This document shows, in pieces, positions 35,730 through 44,115 of a stretch of 64,000 nucleotides of DNA. Position 1 is the stretch's first letter. Every line of letters begins with the position of its first letter. The position numbers were made by a program, and so were the translations under genes. This DNA is from Nonomuraea candida. Its GTDB lineage: Bacteria; Actinomycetota; Actinomycetes; Streptosporangiales; Streptosporangiaceae. Under the pieces are notes generated by a model, which saw only the letters and a list, made by a program, of their open reading frames with translations, made no database searches and was not told where the DNA came from. The stretch is taken from NCBI RefSeq assembly GCF_000725485.1, contig NZ_JOAG01000031.1, forward strand, positions 90,320 through 154,319. Reading direction: 5' to 3'.

Positions 35730-37832
35730 TCAGTCGGTGCACTCGAAGAGCGGCCCCTCGGGGAAACCGCCGTCCGGAGTGGCCACAAGAGTGTCGTTCA
35801 GGTAGCCGTTGCCGTACTGGCTCTCGATCCGGTTCCAGATGTCGCTGCTCCTGCCCGTGGAGCTGTCGGTGTAGGACTCGCCCCTGACCTGGCAGATCAC
35901 GGTGAGGGTGATGTACTGGCCCTTCGGGATCGTGCCGGCCGTGCCGTTCTTCGACGGGCCGGGGCGGATGAGGGTGTTGGTGTCGTCGTTGCTGGCGTTC
36001 CTGTACTGCTGTCGCGGATAGGCCAGGTCGACCTCGGCCGTCACCACCTCGGGGCTCTCCCCGGCCGCGTTCTTGGCCTTGAGCGTGAAGGCGTGCTTGT
36101 GGTTGTTCTTCAGCCCCTCCACGGTGTACGAGGTGCCCTTGACGGCCTCGGCGGCGGCGGCGCCGGCCAGCTCGTACGTGGTGGCGGCGTCGGCGCCCTC
36201 CGGAGCGGTCCAGCTCAGCTCCGCGCCCCGGTTCCTGGGCTTGGCCTGGAAGCCGGTCGGCGCGCCGGGCGCCACGCACGGCCTGGCGCCCGCGCTGGGC
36301 TCGGACTCGACCTCGCCGCCCGCCCAGTGGGCGACCACGGTGAACGTGTACTCGTCCGCGCAGCTCCCGCCGGTGAACTCGAACCGGAACGGCCCGCCCG
36401 CGTCCACCGATCGCGGCAGGGAGCTGCCCGGGCCGGACGCCTTCAGCGTGTAGCGCTCGACGCGGCCCCCGGTGGACGGGCCGAACGTGATCGTCACCTT
36501 GCCGGGGCCCGACCTGGCGGTGACGGCGCCGGGCGCGCCGGGCGCGCTCGCGGACGGCGTGGGGCTCTGGCTCGGGGTCTTCGCGGGCTCGCGCGTCGGG
36601 GTGGAGCCGGGCCGGGCGGTCGTCTTCACCGGGTCGGGGTCGGGGAGCGGCGGGCCGGTGGTGCGCGTGGGCTGCCGGCTCGGGGTCGGCCGGGGCTTGG
36701 GGGTGGTGCTCGGCCCCGGTACGTCGGAGTCGCCCTTGTCGATGTCGTGCTTGCGGCCCTCGGGGTCGATGACGACGGCCTTGTCGCCGTTCTCGTCGTT
36801 GGCCCAGAGCAGGCCGTCCTTGACGAACACGTCCACCGGCCCCGGCCGCTGCGCCACCCGCAGCGTGGTGGGACGGCCGCCGTCCGCGCTGTCCCAGACG
36901 ATCAGCGAGCCGGTGCCCCGGTCCGGCACGTACACCTTGGAGCCGAGGATCTGCGGCACCCCCAGCCGGGCGGGGTCGGCCGCGGCGATCTTGGTGCCGA
37001 GCACGGAGTTGGAGCCGGTGTCGATCACCACGAGCAGCCCCGAGTCGCCGGGCGCCAGGATCGGCACCAGGGGGCCCTCGGTGGCGGCCGGGGTGAGCGC
37101 GCCGCCCGCGCCGGCCCGGGTCACGCCCTTGGGCAGCGTGATCTCGCCGACGCCGCCGTCCGCGCCGATGATCGTGGCGGTGGCGGCCCGGCTGTTGACC
37201 ACGACGGGCAGGCCGCCGGCGATCGTGACCGACAGCTCCTCGCCGGGCTCGCCGGCCTTGACCGGCTCGGCCGCGGTCCCGCCGGACACCGGGACGACCT
37301 CGCCTCTCGCCGTCACGGGCACCCACAGCCGCCCGCCGCCGTCGATGCGGGCCGCGCCGAGCGGGGCCGGCAGGGTGACCGGGTTGCCGAGGGTGTTGAG
37401 GGTGGCGGGGTCGATCTGCTGGATCTTCCCGGCGGCGGGGTCGATCGCGTACGCCATGTTGCCCGACACCGCGAGCTGCACGCCGGCCGCGCCGAAGTCG
37501 CGGGTCTGGTCCACTTCGAGCCGGCTCGGCTCGACCCGGCTGACGTTTCCGGTGCGGTCGTCCACGAGCAGCACGTTGCCGCCGTCCTGCACGACGCGCA
37601 GCCGGCGACCCGCCTTGTCGTCGAGGTAGCCGTCCACCTCGCCCGACAGGCCGTTGACGTGCACGATCCGGCCGCGGGCCGCGGTCCACAACCACGCGCC
37701 GACGTCGGCCAGCTTGGGGTTGGCGCTGGAGACGCCCACTCCGAGCCACGCCGCCGCGGCGACCAGGAGCACGGCTGCCGCGCCGGCGATCAGCGCCGTG
37801 GTCCGATCGCCTCGGAGCATGCGCACCCGCAC
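35730..37832 (-). CDS. Surface-type protein: propeller, Pro-rich stalk, fibronectin III domains
   Basis: 700 residues. An N-terminal membrane segment (TTALIAGAAAVLLVAAAAWLG) acts as signal anchor. Then comes a beta-propeller-like region (about 45-370) with YncE-type strands such as VWDSADGGRPTTLRVAQRPGPV. A Thr/Pro-rich stalk (about 375-440) leads to two fibronectin type III-like domains and a C-terminal domain with ITLTVICQVRGESYTDSSTG, similar to bacterial SH3-like repeats. It is probably exposed outside the membrane. First gene of the MoxR operon, a common arrangement in actinomycetes; it may be the client or the glycan/protein-binding arm of the complex. Confidence 0.85.
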   Translation of the reverse strand: MRVRMLRGDRTTALIAGAAAVLLVAAAAWLGVGVSSANPKLADVGAWLWTAARGRIVHVNGLSGEVDGYLDDKAGRRLRVVQDGGNVLLVDDRTGNVSRVEPSRLEVDQTRDFGAAGVQLAVSGNMAYAIDPAAGKIQQIDPATLNTLGNPVTLPAPLGAARIDGGGRLWVPVTARGEVVPVSGGTAAEPVKAGEPGEELSVTIAGGLPVVVNSRAATATIIGADGGVGEITLPKGVTRAGAGGALTPAATEGPLVPILAPGDSGLLVVIDTGSNSVLGTKIAAADPARLGVPQILGSKVYVPDRGTGSLIVWDSADGGRPTTLRVAQRPGPVDVFVKDGLLWANDENGDKAVVIDPEGRKHDIDKGDSDVPGPSTTPKPRPTPSRQPTRTTGPPLPDPDPVKTTARPGSTPTREPAKTPSQSPTPSASAPGAPGAVTARSGPGKVTITFGPSTGGRVERYTLKASGPGSSLPRSVDAGGPFRFEFTGGSCADEYTFTVVAHWAGGEVESEPSAGARPCVAPGAPTGFQAKPRNRGAELSWTAPEGADAATTYELAGAAAAEAVKGTSYTVEGLKNNHKHAFTLKAKNAAGESPEVVTAEVDLAYPRQQYRNASNDDTNTLIRPGPSKNGTAGTIPKGQYITLTVICQVRGESYTDSSTGRSSDIWNRIESQYGNGYLNDTLVATPDGGFPEGPLFECTD

Positions 37833-37985
37833 CCGTCACTCACCCCGGTTTGTACGATTACGGAGCGTTTCGCCCGCTCATTATCGGGCATCACCCTAGC
37901 GCCCGAGAGTCCCTTCCGCCTCCATACTCGCTGGTAGCCATGGGAGCGGCGGTCCCGGCGTGCCCAGAGTGTCGGTGCGAAGCCG

Positions 37986-37991
37986 TACCTT
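37986..37991 (+). promoter_or_regulatory. Likely -10 element of SMC operon, leaderless
   Basis: TACCTT lies exactly 7 nt before a GTG at 37999, with no Shine-Dalgarno sequence, the spacing expected for an actinobacterial leaderless start. The -35 region is not obvious. The 166-bp divergent gap also has to carry the promoter of the MoxR operon. Confidence 0.45.
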
Positions 37992-37998
37992 AGTGCCC

Positions 37999-39198
37999 GT
38001 GTCCGAACAGCCCCTGACCCTCGACTCCGTCCTCACCGACGAGGCGGTCCTGTCCACCTACCGCCGCATGTTCGCCGCCCTGGCGCGCGACAGCGGGGCG
38101 GTGGTCGACGACCCGGCCCTGGTCGACATCGCCGAGACGCTGTTCGCGGCGTTCGCGGAGGCCGGCGAGGAGTGGCTGACCCACGAGCAGATGCGCTTCG
38201 CCTGCCGCGCCTACCCCACCGACCAGTTCGACAACCGGCTGCGGGTGCTCAAGGGGCTCGGCGCGATCCGCGAGGTGTTCCCCAAGCCCAACCAGCTCCG
38301 CTACCGCGCCTCGTTCACGAGCGTGGTGGGGCTGATGTTCATCCGGCGGATGATGGACGACGGCGGCCAGTCCGAGATGCACCGGCTGCTGGCCCTCGAA
38401 GACCTCAACGTCGCCGACCCGCGCACCACGATGGAGGAGGCCAGGCAGAGCGCGCTCAACCTGGCGCGCGCCTTCCGCCTGTGGGCGCTGGAGCTGATCA
38501 CGCTCACCACCGGCACGATCGAGGAGCTGCGCGAGCAGGCGCCCAAGCTGTGGGGCACCGAGGAGATCGCGCGGCGCGCGCAGAGCCTGCACGGCACGAT
38601 CCTGACCCGCTGGCCCGAGCTCGACCGGGTCTGCACCGACCTGCGCGCGGCCATCTACGCCTACAGCGACGCCTCCCGCCGCGCGGCCGGCCGGCTGGCC
38701 GACTCGGCGGGCACCACCCGCAACCTGACGCTGCTGCCGACCGAGACGTGGCGCACGTTCGCGCAGACGGCGTCGAAGGAGCGGCTGGCGGCGATCCTCG
38801 ACGGGTTCGTCTTCGACGCGCCCGCGCCGTGGCACGACCCGGCCGCCATCGCCCGCGCCGTCGACGAGGCCCCGCGCCCCGCCCCCGCCCAGCCCACTCC
38901 CCCGCGCTCCACCCTGCCCGACCCCGGTCCCGGCTCCTCGCTCGACGACTCGCCCGACGCCGTGCTCGAACGCCTCACGCGCACGGCCGAGTCGCTGCTG
39001 GGCGACGCCCCGCGAGTGGCCCTGGGCGACGTGCTCGGCTCCGACTGGGTGGCCGCGCGGCGGGTGCTCGCCGACCTGACGACCGTGGACCTGCGGCCCG
39101 AGCTGCCCTACCGGCTCGTCTGGTCCGACGGGCTGACCATCGACCCCGAGCGCGAGCCGGCCTGGCTCTCCCACGGCTACCTGGAGCGCACCTCATGA
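37999..39198 (+). CDS. Kleisin-like (MksF-like) subunit of SMC operon, tentative
   Basis: 399 residues from GTG 37999; an in-frame GTG at 37960 is possible. It is soluble and mostly helical. The N-terminal region (LTHEQMRFACRAYPTDQFDNRLRVLKGLGAIREVF) looks like a winged helix, followed by long helices (MEEARQSALNLARAFRLWALEL, ELDRVCTDLRAAIYAYSDAS) and, after a Pro-rich linker, a short C-terminal domain. First of three overlapping or adjacent genes ending in an SMC-like ATPase, the position and design of MukF/MksF/JetA kleisins. No database hit was available; the role is inferred from context and layout. Confidence 0.7.
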   Translation: MSEQPLTLDSVLTDEAVLSTYRRMFAALARDSGAVVDDPALVDIAETLFAAFAEAGEEWLTHEQMRFACRAYPTDQFDNRLRVLKGLGAIREVFPKPNQLRYRASFTSVVGLMFIRRMMDDGGQSEMHRLLALEDLNVADPRTTMEEARQSALNLARAFRLWALELITLTTGTIEELREQAPKLWGTEEIARRAQSLHGTILTRWPELDRVCTDLRAAIYAYSDASRRAAGRLADSAGTTRNLTLLPTETWRTFAQTASKERLAAILDGFVFDAPAPWHDPAAIARAVDEAPRPAPAQPTPPRSTLPDPGPGSSLDDSPDAVLERLTRTAESLLGDAPRVALGDVLGSDWVAARRVLADLTTVDLRPELPYRLVWSDGLTIDPEREPAWLSHGYLERTS

Positions 39199-40550
39199 AC
39201 CAGCGGCAATCCGCCGTCGCCCACGCGCTGGTGCGGGCCTACGGGCCCGCGCGGCTGGGCGCCGGGGTGGCGGCCGCCCCCGGGATGGCGCGGCTGACCC
39301 GGCCCGACTCCACCGGCGAGGCCCTGCCGGTGTGGCCCGACGGGGTGACGCCGTCGCTCCTGGAGGAGCACCAGGTGGCGCCCGTGCCCGTGGAGCGGTC
39401 CGGCGAGACCCGCCGGGTGCTGGCCGCCGTGCTCAAGTGCTGCTGGAGCGACCTGTCCGCCGACCCGTGGCCGGGCGATCCGGCGCCGGTGGAGCTGGTG
39501 CTCGACACCTATCGGGAGCTGATCGGGCGTACCGACGATCTGATGCGCAACTGGGCCAGGGGCGCGTTGCGGCGGCTGCACGACTCGGCCTGGGTGGTGC
39601 TCGACGACGGCGTGGTGCTGCTCGGGCCGCGCTGCGCGTTGTGGCCGGTGGAGGCGCACGCGCAGCTCCAGGAGCTGGTGCGGCGCCTGCCGGAGCCGGA
39701 GCGGGCGGAGCTGACGGTGGTCGGCGACGCCGACATCGTCGCCGCCGCCCGCGGCGGCAGCCCCCGGGACGGCGAGCCGCCCGCGAATGCGCCGGGCGAC
39801 GGACGGGCCGAGGGCGTCCAGGAGGGCGGGCCGGACGCGGGCGGGCCTGGCGGGGCCGAGGGCCTGCTCGGCGGCGGGCGCGTCGAGTGGGGCGCGGCCG
39901 AGTTCGACGACCTGCTCGGTGGTTACGACGAGCGGCGGCGGGCGGAGCTGGTGGCGGCGTTCATGGTGGTCGAGCACGCGGCCGAGCCGGTGCAGGAGGT
40001 GCGCTTCGCCGCCCTGCGCGACCCGGCGCTGCGCCACACGCTCGGCGAGATGCTGGCCCGGCGGGGCCGCACGCTGATCCAGCACCGCGACCGGTGGACC
40101 TCCGGCTACGACGACGGGGTCGCCGCCGCGGTCAACGCCCTCGACGCGGCCGGAGCCTCGGATGCGGCCGGGCCGGGGGGTGGGCGGCTCGGAGTGAGCG
40201 AGCGGGCCGTGCTGGCGCTGGTGCTGGTGCATTCGGTGGCCATCCCGAGGGCCGAGGGGCTGCTGCCGGAGGACTCGTGGATGTCGCCGCATCCCACGCC
40301 GGCCGAGGAGCTGCGCCGCCACACCCAGCTTCCGATCGGCGAGCTGGAGACGGCGCTGCGCAGGTTGCGCCACGCCGGGCTGCTCGGCCAGGTGAAGGCG
40401 GGCGAGGAGGCCGGCGGTTACGTGCCCGGGCCGCAGTTCCACCGGCTCACCCCGGCGGCGCGGCGGCGGTTGCAGGAGGAGCTGATCCTGGCGGCCGGGC
40501 CGAACACCCCGCTGGCGGCGGCGGTCCTGGCCAGAAGATCGGCCAGATGA
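39195..40550 (+). CDS. KITE-like (MksE-like) subunit of SMC operon, tentative
   Basis: 451 residues from ATG 39195, overlapping the previous stop (ATGA). The N-terminal half has a conserved-looking helical block (LLEEHQVAPVPVERSGETRRVLAAVLKCCWSDL). A Gly-rich linker (about 190-225) follows. The C-terminal part is a tandem winged-helix region ending LPIGELETALRRLRHAGLLGQV to FHRLTPAARRRLQEELIL. KITE subunits (MukE, MksE, JetB) are winged-helix dimers that bind the kleisin. It is longer than typical KITEs (about 200-250), so the N-terminal half is an extra module. Inference from context. Confidence 0.65.
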   Translation: MNQRQSAVAHALVRAYGPARLGAGVAAAPGMARLTRPDSTGEALPVWPDGVTPSLLEEHQVAPVPVERSGETRRVLAAVLKCCWSDLSADPWPGDPAPVELVLDTYRELIGRTDDLMRNWARGALRRLHDSAWVVLDDGVVLLGPRCALWPVEAHAQLQELVRRLPEPERAELTVVGDADIVAAARGGSPRDGEPPANAPGDGRAEGVQEGGPDAGGPGGAEGLLGGGRVEWGAAEFDDLLGGYDERRRAELVAAFMVVEHAAEPVQEVRFAALRDPALRHTLGEMLARRGRTLIQHRDRWTSGYDDGVAAAVNALDAAGASDAAGPGGGRLGVSERAVLALVLVHSVAIPRAEGLLPEDSWMSPHPTPAEELRRHTQLPIGELETALRRLRHAGLLGQVKAGEEAGGYVPGPQFHRLTPAARRRLQEELILAAGPNTPLAAAVLARRSAR

Positions 40551-40589
40551 GACACGGGCCGGAAGCCGCGCCGGTCGCGGCGGGGGCGG

Positions 40590-43500
40590 GTGGCGGGGAG
40601 CCGGCGGGCTCGGGTGTCACGCAAGTCACGGATGGAAGGGTTACGGGGGTTCGAGGTGTCGCAGGTGGAGAACGTCGTCGGGGACCGGGTGCTGATCGCC
40701 ATGCAGGCGGTCAACATCTCACGGCTCTCGACCCATCCCGTGCCCACCGTCCCCGGCACGCTCATCGTGGTGGCGGGCGCGGGGCCGAAGGACTCCAACG
40801 GGGCGGGCAAGTCCTCGTTCATCGCCTCGATCACCGCGCTGCTGGGTGACGAGCAGTGGCGGTTCGCCTCGGGCGCCAAGGCGGTGTCCGAGCTGCTCTT
40901 CAACGCCGAGCTGGCCAGCGGCGCGGGCGCGCGGCAGTGGTCGAGCGCCGACCACGGCTACATCGTGGGCGTCTTCGGGCCGCCCGGCATGAACGGCTTC
41001 GACCCGGCCCCTTCCCTGGATGGGCCCGCCCCGAGCGAGGCGCAGGACGCCGCCGCCGCCACCTCCGCCGCCTCCGCCGCCGCCTCCGCCGCCACGGCCA
41101 CCATCACGGGCGGGGACGGCAGGCTCGCGCCCGGCGAGGGCGGTGCGGAGCCGGTGCTCGGCGCGGACGAGGGCGAGGGGGGTGGGGAGCTGTTCGAGGT
41201 GCCCGACACCTCGGGCGGGGCGCTCACCGTGTGGCTGCGGGTCAACCAGGAGGCGCCGCACCTGGAGATCCGCTGGCGGGAGGGCGTGCACCTGGCGGCG
41301 TCCCCGTCGGAGGCCGAGCGGGTGGCGCGGGCCGACGAGATCTGGGCGTCGCTGCCGAAGTCGGCCGGGCGGCGCGACGTCGTGGCCCGTGACCTGACCA
41401 AGGTCCTGTACGGCGACAAGGTCAGGTGCGTGTCGTTCCTGTCCACGTCCGTGCGCAGCAAGGTCGCCACCAACCTGCTCTCCCAACCGCTCAACGAGAT
41501 CTCCCCCGAGCGCGTCTTCGAGGCCATCGCCGCGCTCACCGGCCTGGACGCCGAGCTGGAGCAGGAGCGCGAGGCCCGCCGCGACGAGCACGCCAAGCGG
41601 GTGCGCGCGGCGCAGGCGGCCGACCGGCTGGCCGAGTTCGAGGCGGAGTCGAAGGCGCTGCTGACCACGTTCGACCGGCGGGACCAGGCGCGGGTCCGGC
41701 TGGCGGACGCGCTGCGGTGCTGGCGCGGCCGGCAGGCGCGCAAGCTGGCCGACGCGGCGGGCAAGGACGAGGCGCTGGCCGCCGAGCTCGAACGCCACCG
41801 GGCGGCCGGCGAGGCGGCGGCCGAGGCCATCGCCCTGGTCAAGGCGGAGATCGCCACCCTGCGCGAGGACACCCTCGACCGGCAGGTCTCGCAGGCCCGC
41901 AAGGAGCTGGCGGCCATGCAGGCGCGGGCGGCCAAGCTCGACGCCGACCGCGCCGTGGCGGAGAACTCCGCCGACGAGCTGCGCGGAATGATCCCGGCGC
42001 TGGAGGAGACGCGGCGCTTCTCCGACGGCCGCGACGTGCCGGCGGCCGAACGGGAGCTGGCAGAGGTCCGCCTGCGGCTCAACGAGGCGCTCAAGGCCCT
42101 CGGCGTGGCCGACCGGGAGGTGGCCTCGGCCCAGGCCGCGCTGGACGACGCCGAGGGCGGGCCGGCGGCGGCCCAGCTCAACGCGCTGGCCGCGGCCGGG
42201 ATCGATGCCACCGGCCTGCTGGACGCGCTGGACGTAGCCGAGCAGGCCCGCGAGGCCGCGCCCGGCACGCTGCGCGGCTGGCCCGACGAGCACGCCGTGA
42301 TCGTCGACGCCGCGCGGCTCGACGTGGCCGCCGCCGCTCTGGCGGAGCTGCCCGGGTCCGTGCTGGTGAGCGCGGCCGGGGTGAGCGTCGTGGGGGCGTT
42401 CGACGGGGTGGCGACCGGCCGGGAGGCCCGGATCAAGGCGGCCGAGCAGCGGCTGCACCGGGCCAGAGACGTGCAGGAGACGGCGGCGCAGGCCGTGCGC
42501 GACGGGGAGGAGGCCGTCGCGGAGGCGCAGCGGCGGCTGGAGGGGGCCAGGGCCGGGGTGCGGCTGGCCGAGCTGGAGGCCAGGCTCGCCGAGCGGCGGG
42601 CCAGGCTGGGCGAGCTGAACGCGGCCATCGAGGAGCTGGCCCCCAGGGTCGCCGAGGCCGAGCGGCAGACGGGCGCGCTCGACTTCCGGGCGCGCACGAG
42701 AGACATGGAGATCGAGCGGCTGGAGGGCCGCCGGCACCGCCACGAGGCCGAGCGGGCGCAGGCCCGCGAGCAGGAGGCCAGGGTCGGCGCGGAGCGGGAG
42801 GCGCTCAAGCTCGGCGCGCTGGCCGCCGAATGGGGCGGCACGGTCGAGACGGCCCGCGAATGGCTGCAGGCGCTGCCCGAGGAGGAGCGGCCCCGCGCGG
42901 CCGAGGAGTGGTGGCGGGTCGCCGAACGCCACCTCGACCAGGCGCTGCGCGACACGTTCCCGTCCGAGGACGAGGAGGAGATCCCGGAGGAGCTGCGGTT
43001 CCTGCTCAGCGAGCGGGAGGGCAGCACGGCGCGCGAGCAGGCGACGTTCGCGGCGGTGTGCGGGTCGCTGGCGTCCTACCTGCGGGGTCAGGAGGAGTAC
43101 GAACGCCACCAGCGGCGGCAGATCGAGGCGCAGATCGTCTCCCGGCAGCGGGACCTGGCGGCGGCGGCCAGGGGCGCGGAGGAGGCGGCGCAGTCCACGG
43201 CCGTGCACCGGGCGGCGCTGACGGCGGCCATCAAGGCGCGGCTGACGCGGGTGGCCGAGGAGTTCGACAAGCTCGACACCTCCTACGGCGGCTACGGCGC
43301 GACGCTGGAGTTCCCGGTGCCGCCCGCGCCCGCCGATCCCGAGCAGCGCTGGCAGTGGCGGGTGACGCCGAAGTGGCGGCGCGGCGAGGGGCAGGGGTTC
43401 GTGCCGTACAACCGGCGGGCGAACACGGCGCTCATGGACGAGAAGGCGGTCAAGCTGGTGTGCGCGGCGGCCATCGCCTCGTCCGGGGGCGGGCACCTGT

Positions 43501-43790
43501 GCCTGGTGCTCGACGAGCTGGGGCGCAACCTGGGCAAGGAGCACCGCAGGGAGGCGGTGGCGCTGTTCCGGCGGATCGGGGAGACGTACGGGATCACGGT
43601 GATCGGGGCGTTGCAGGACGACATGGAGCCGTACGCGATCGACGCCTGCGGGCAGTACATCAAGCTGCGGCGGTCGTCGGACGCGATGCCGTACAACGAG
43701 CCGCCGGTGATCATCGGGCACGATCAGCACGCCGAGCGGGTGCGGGCGCTGGCGGCGTACGTCGACCGGGGCGCCCCCGCTCTCACCTGA
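40590..43790 (+). CDS. SMC/MukB-like ATPase with long coiled coil
   Basis: 1066 residues, start uncertain: ATG 40590, ATG 40632 or a GTG after it. The N-terminal head has Walker A with SNGAGKSSFIA (about 70-79), then an Ala/Gly-rich insertion (about 140-205). Two long coiled-coil arms (about 330-560 and 640-900) flank a hinge-like block (GTLRGWPDEHAVIVDAARLDVAAAAL). The C-terminal head has Walker B LCLVLDELG (about 970-978). The usual SMC signature LSGGE is missing: the aligned stretch reads NTALMDEKAVKLV. No JetD/TOPRIM nuclease gene accompanies it. Probable chromosome organisation or foreign-DNA control complex of the Mks/Wadjet type. Confidence 0.85.
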   Translation: MAGSRRARVSRKSRMEGLRGFEVSQVENVVGDRVLIAMQAVNISRLSTHPVPTVPGTLIVVAGAGPKDSNGAGKSSFIASITALLGDEQWRFASGAKAVSELLFNAELASGAGARQWSSADHGYIVGVFGPPGMNGFDPAPSLDGPAPSEAQDAAAATSAASAAASAATATITGGDGRLAPGEGGAEPVLGADEGEGGGELFEVPDTSGGALTVWLRVNQEAPHLEIRWREGVHLAASPSEAERVARADEIWASLPKSAGRRDVVARDLTKVLYGDKVRCVSFLSTSVRSKVATNLLSQPLNEISPERVFEAIAALTGLDAELEQEREARRDEHAKRVRAAQAADRLAEFEAESKALLTTFDRRDQARVRLADALRCWRGRQARKLADAAGKDEALAAELERHRAAGEAAAEAIALVKAEIATLREDTLDRQVSQARKELAAMQARAAKLDADRAVAENSADELRGMIPALEETRRFSDGRDVPAAERELAEVRLRLNEALKALGVADREVASAQAALDDAEGGPAAAQLNALAAAGIDATGLLDALDVAEQAREAAPGTLRGWPDEHAVIVDAARLDVAAAALAELPGSVLVSAAGVSVVGAFDGVATGREARIKAAEQRLHRARDVQETAAQAVRDGEEAVAEAQRRLEGARAGVRLAELEARLAERRARLGELNAAIEELAPRVAEAERQTGALDFRARTRDMEIERLEGRRHRHEAERAQAREQEARVGAEREALKLGALAAEWGGTVETAREWLQALPEEERPRAAEEWWRVAERHLDQALRDTFPSEDEEEIPEELRFLLSEREGSTAREQATFAAVCGSLASYLRGQEEYERHQRRQIEAQIVSRQRDLAAAARGAEEAAQSTAVHRAALTAAIKARLTRVAEEFDKLDTSYGGYGATLEFPVPPAPADPEQRWQWRVTPKWRRGEGQGFVPYNRRANTALMDEKAVKLVCAAAIASSGGGHLCLVLDELGRNLGKEHRREAVALFRRIGETYGITVIGALQDDMEPYAIDACGQYIKLRRSSDAMPYNEPPVIIGHDQHAERVRALAAYVDRGAPALT

Positions 43791-43865
43791 CCGGCGGCGG
43801 ACGGCCCCGTCAGGCGGTCGGCGGGCCGGGGCCAGGGCGCTCAGGCGGTCGGCGGGCCGGGGGCA

Positions 43866-43950
43866 GGCGGTCGGCTGGGCCGGGGTCAGGTGGGCGGCGG
43901 GCCGGGGGCAGGCGGTCGGCTGGGCCGGGGTCAGGTGGGCGGCGGGCCGG
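43866..43950. repeat. 45-bp repeats overlapping end of citrate synthase remnant
   Basis: A 45-bp unit (43866-43910) is followed by a second copy whose first 40 bases match (43911-43950); diverged relatives lie at about 43812 and 43842. The second copy contains the stop codon and last codons of the citrate synthase fragment, so the array seems to have been seeded from that gene end. Confidence 0.85.
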
Positions 43951-44110
43951 TGTAGGAGGCGCGGAGGCGGAGGAGGGAGCCGCGTTCGTACTCCTCCATC
44001 GCGTGCGCCAGCCAGCCCGCCGTCCTGGCCACGGCGAAGATCGCCTCGCCGGCGCCGGGCGCCATGCCGCTGACGGCGCCGAGCGCGGCCAGGGCGAAGT
44101 CGACGTTGTG
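43931..44110 (-). pseudogene. 3' fragment of a citrate synthase gene
   Basis: About 60 C-terminal codons remain, reading NVDFALAALGAVSGMAPGAG, then EAIFAVARTAGWLAHAMEEY and LRASYTG before the TGA. This is the C-terminal end of actinobacterial citrate synthases, including the helix that closes the active site. The remaining 300 or more residues are absent: upstream of NVDF the frame runs straight into the opposite-strand homocitrate synthase-like fragment. No start codon or promoter is present. Confidence 0.85.
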
Positions 44111-44115
44111 GTGGG

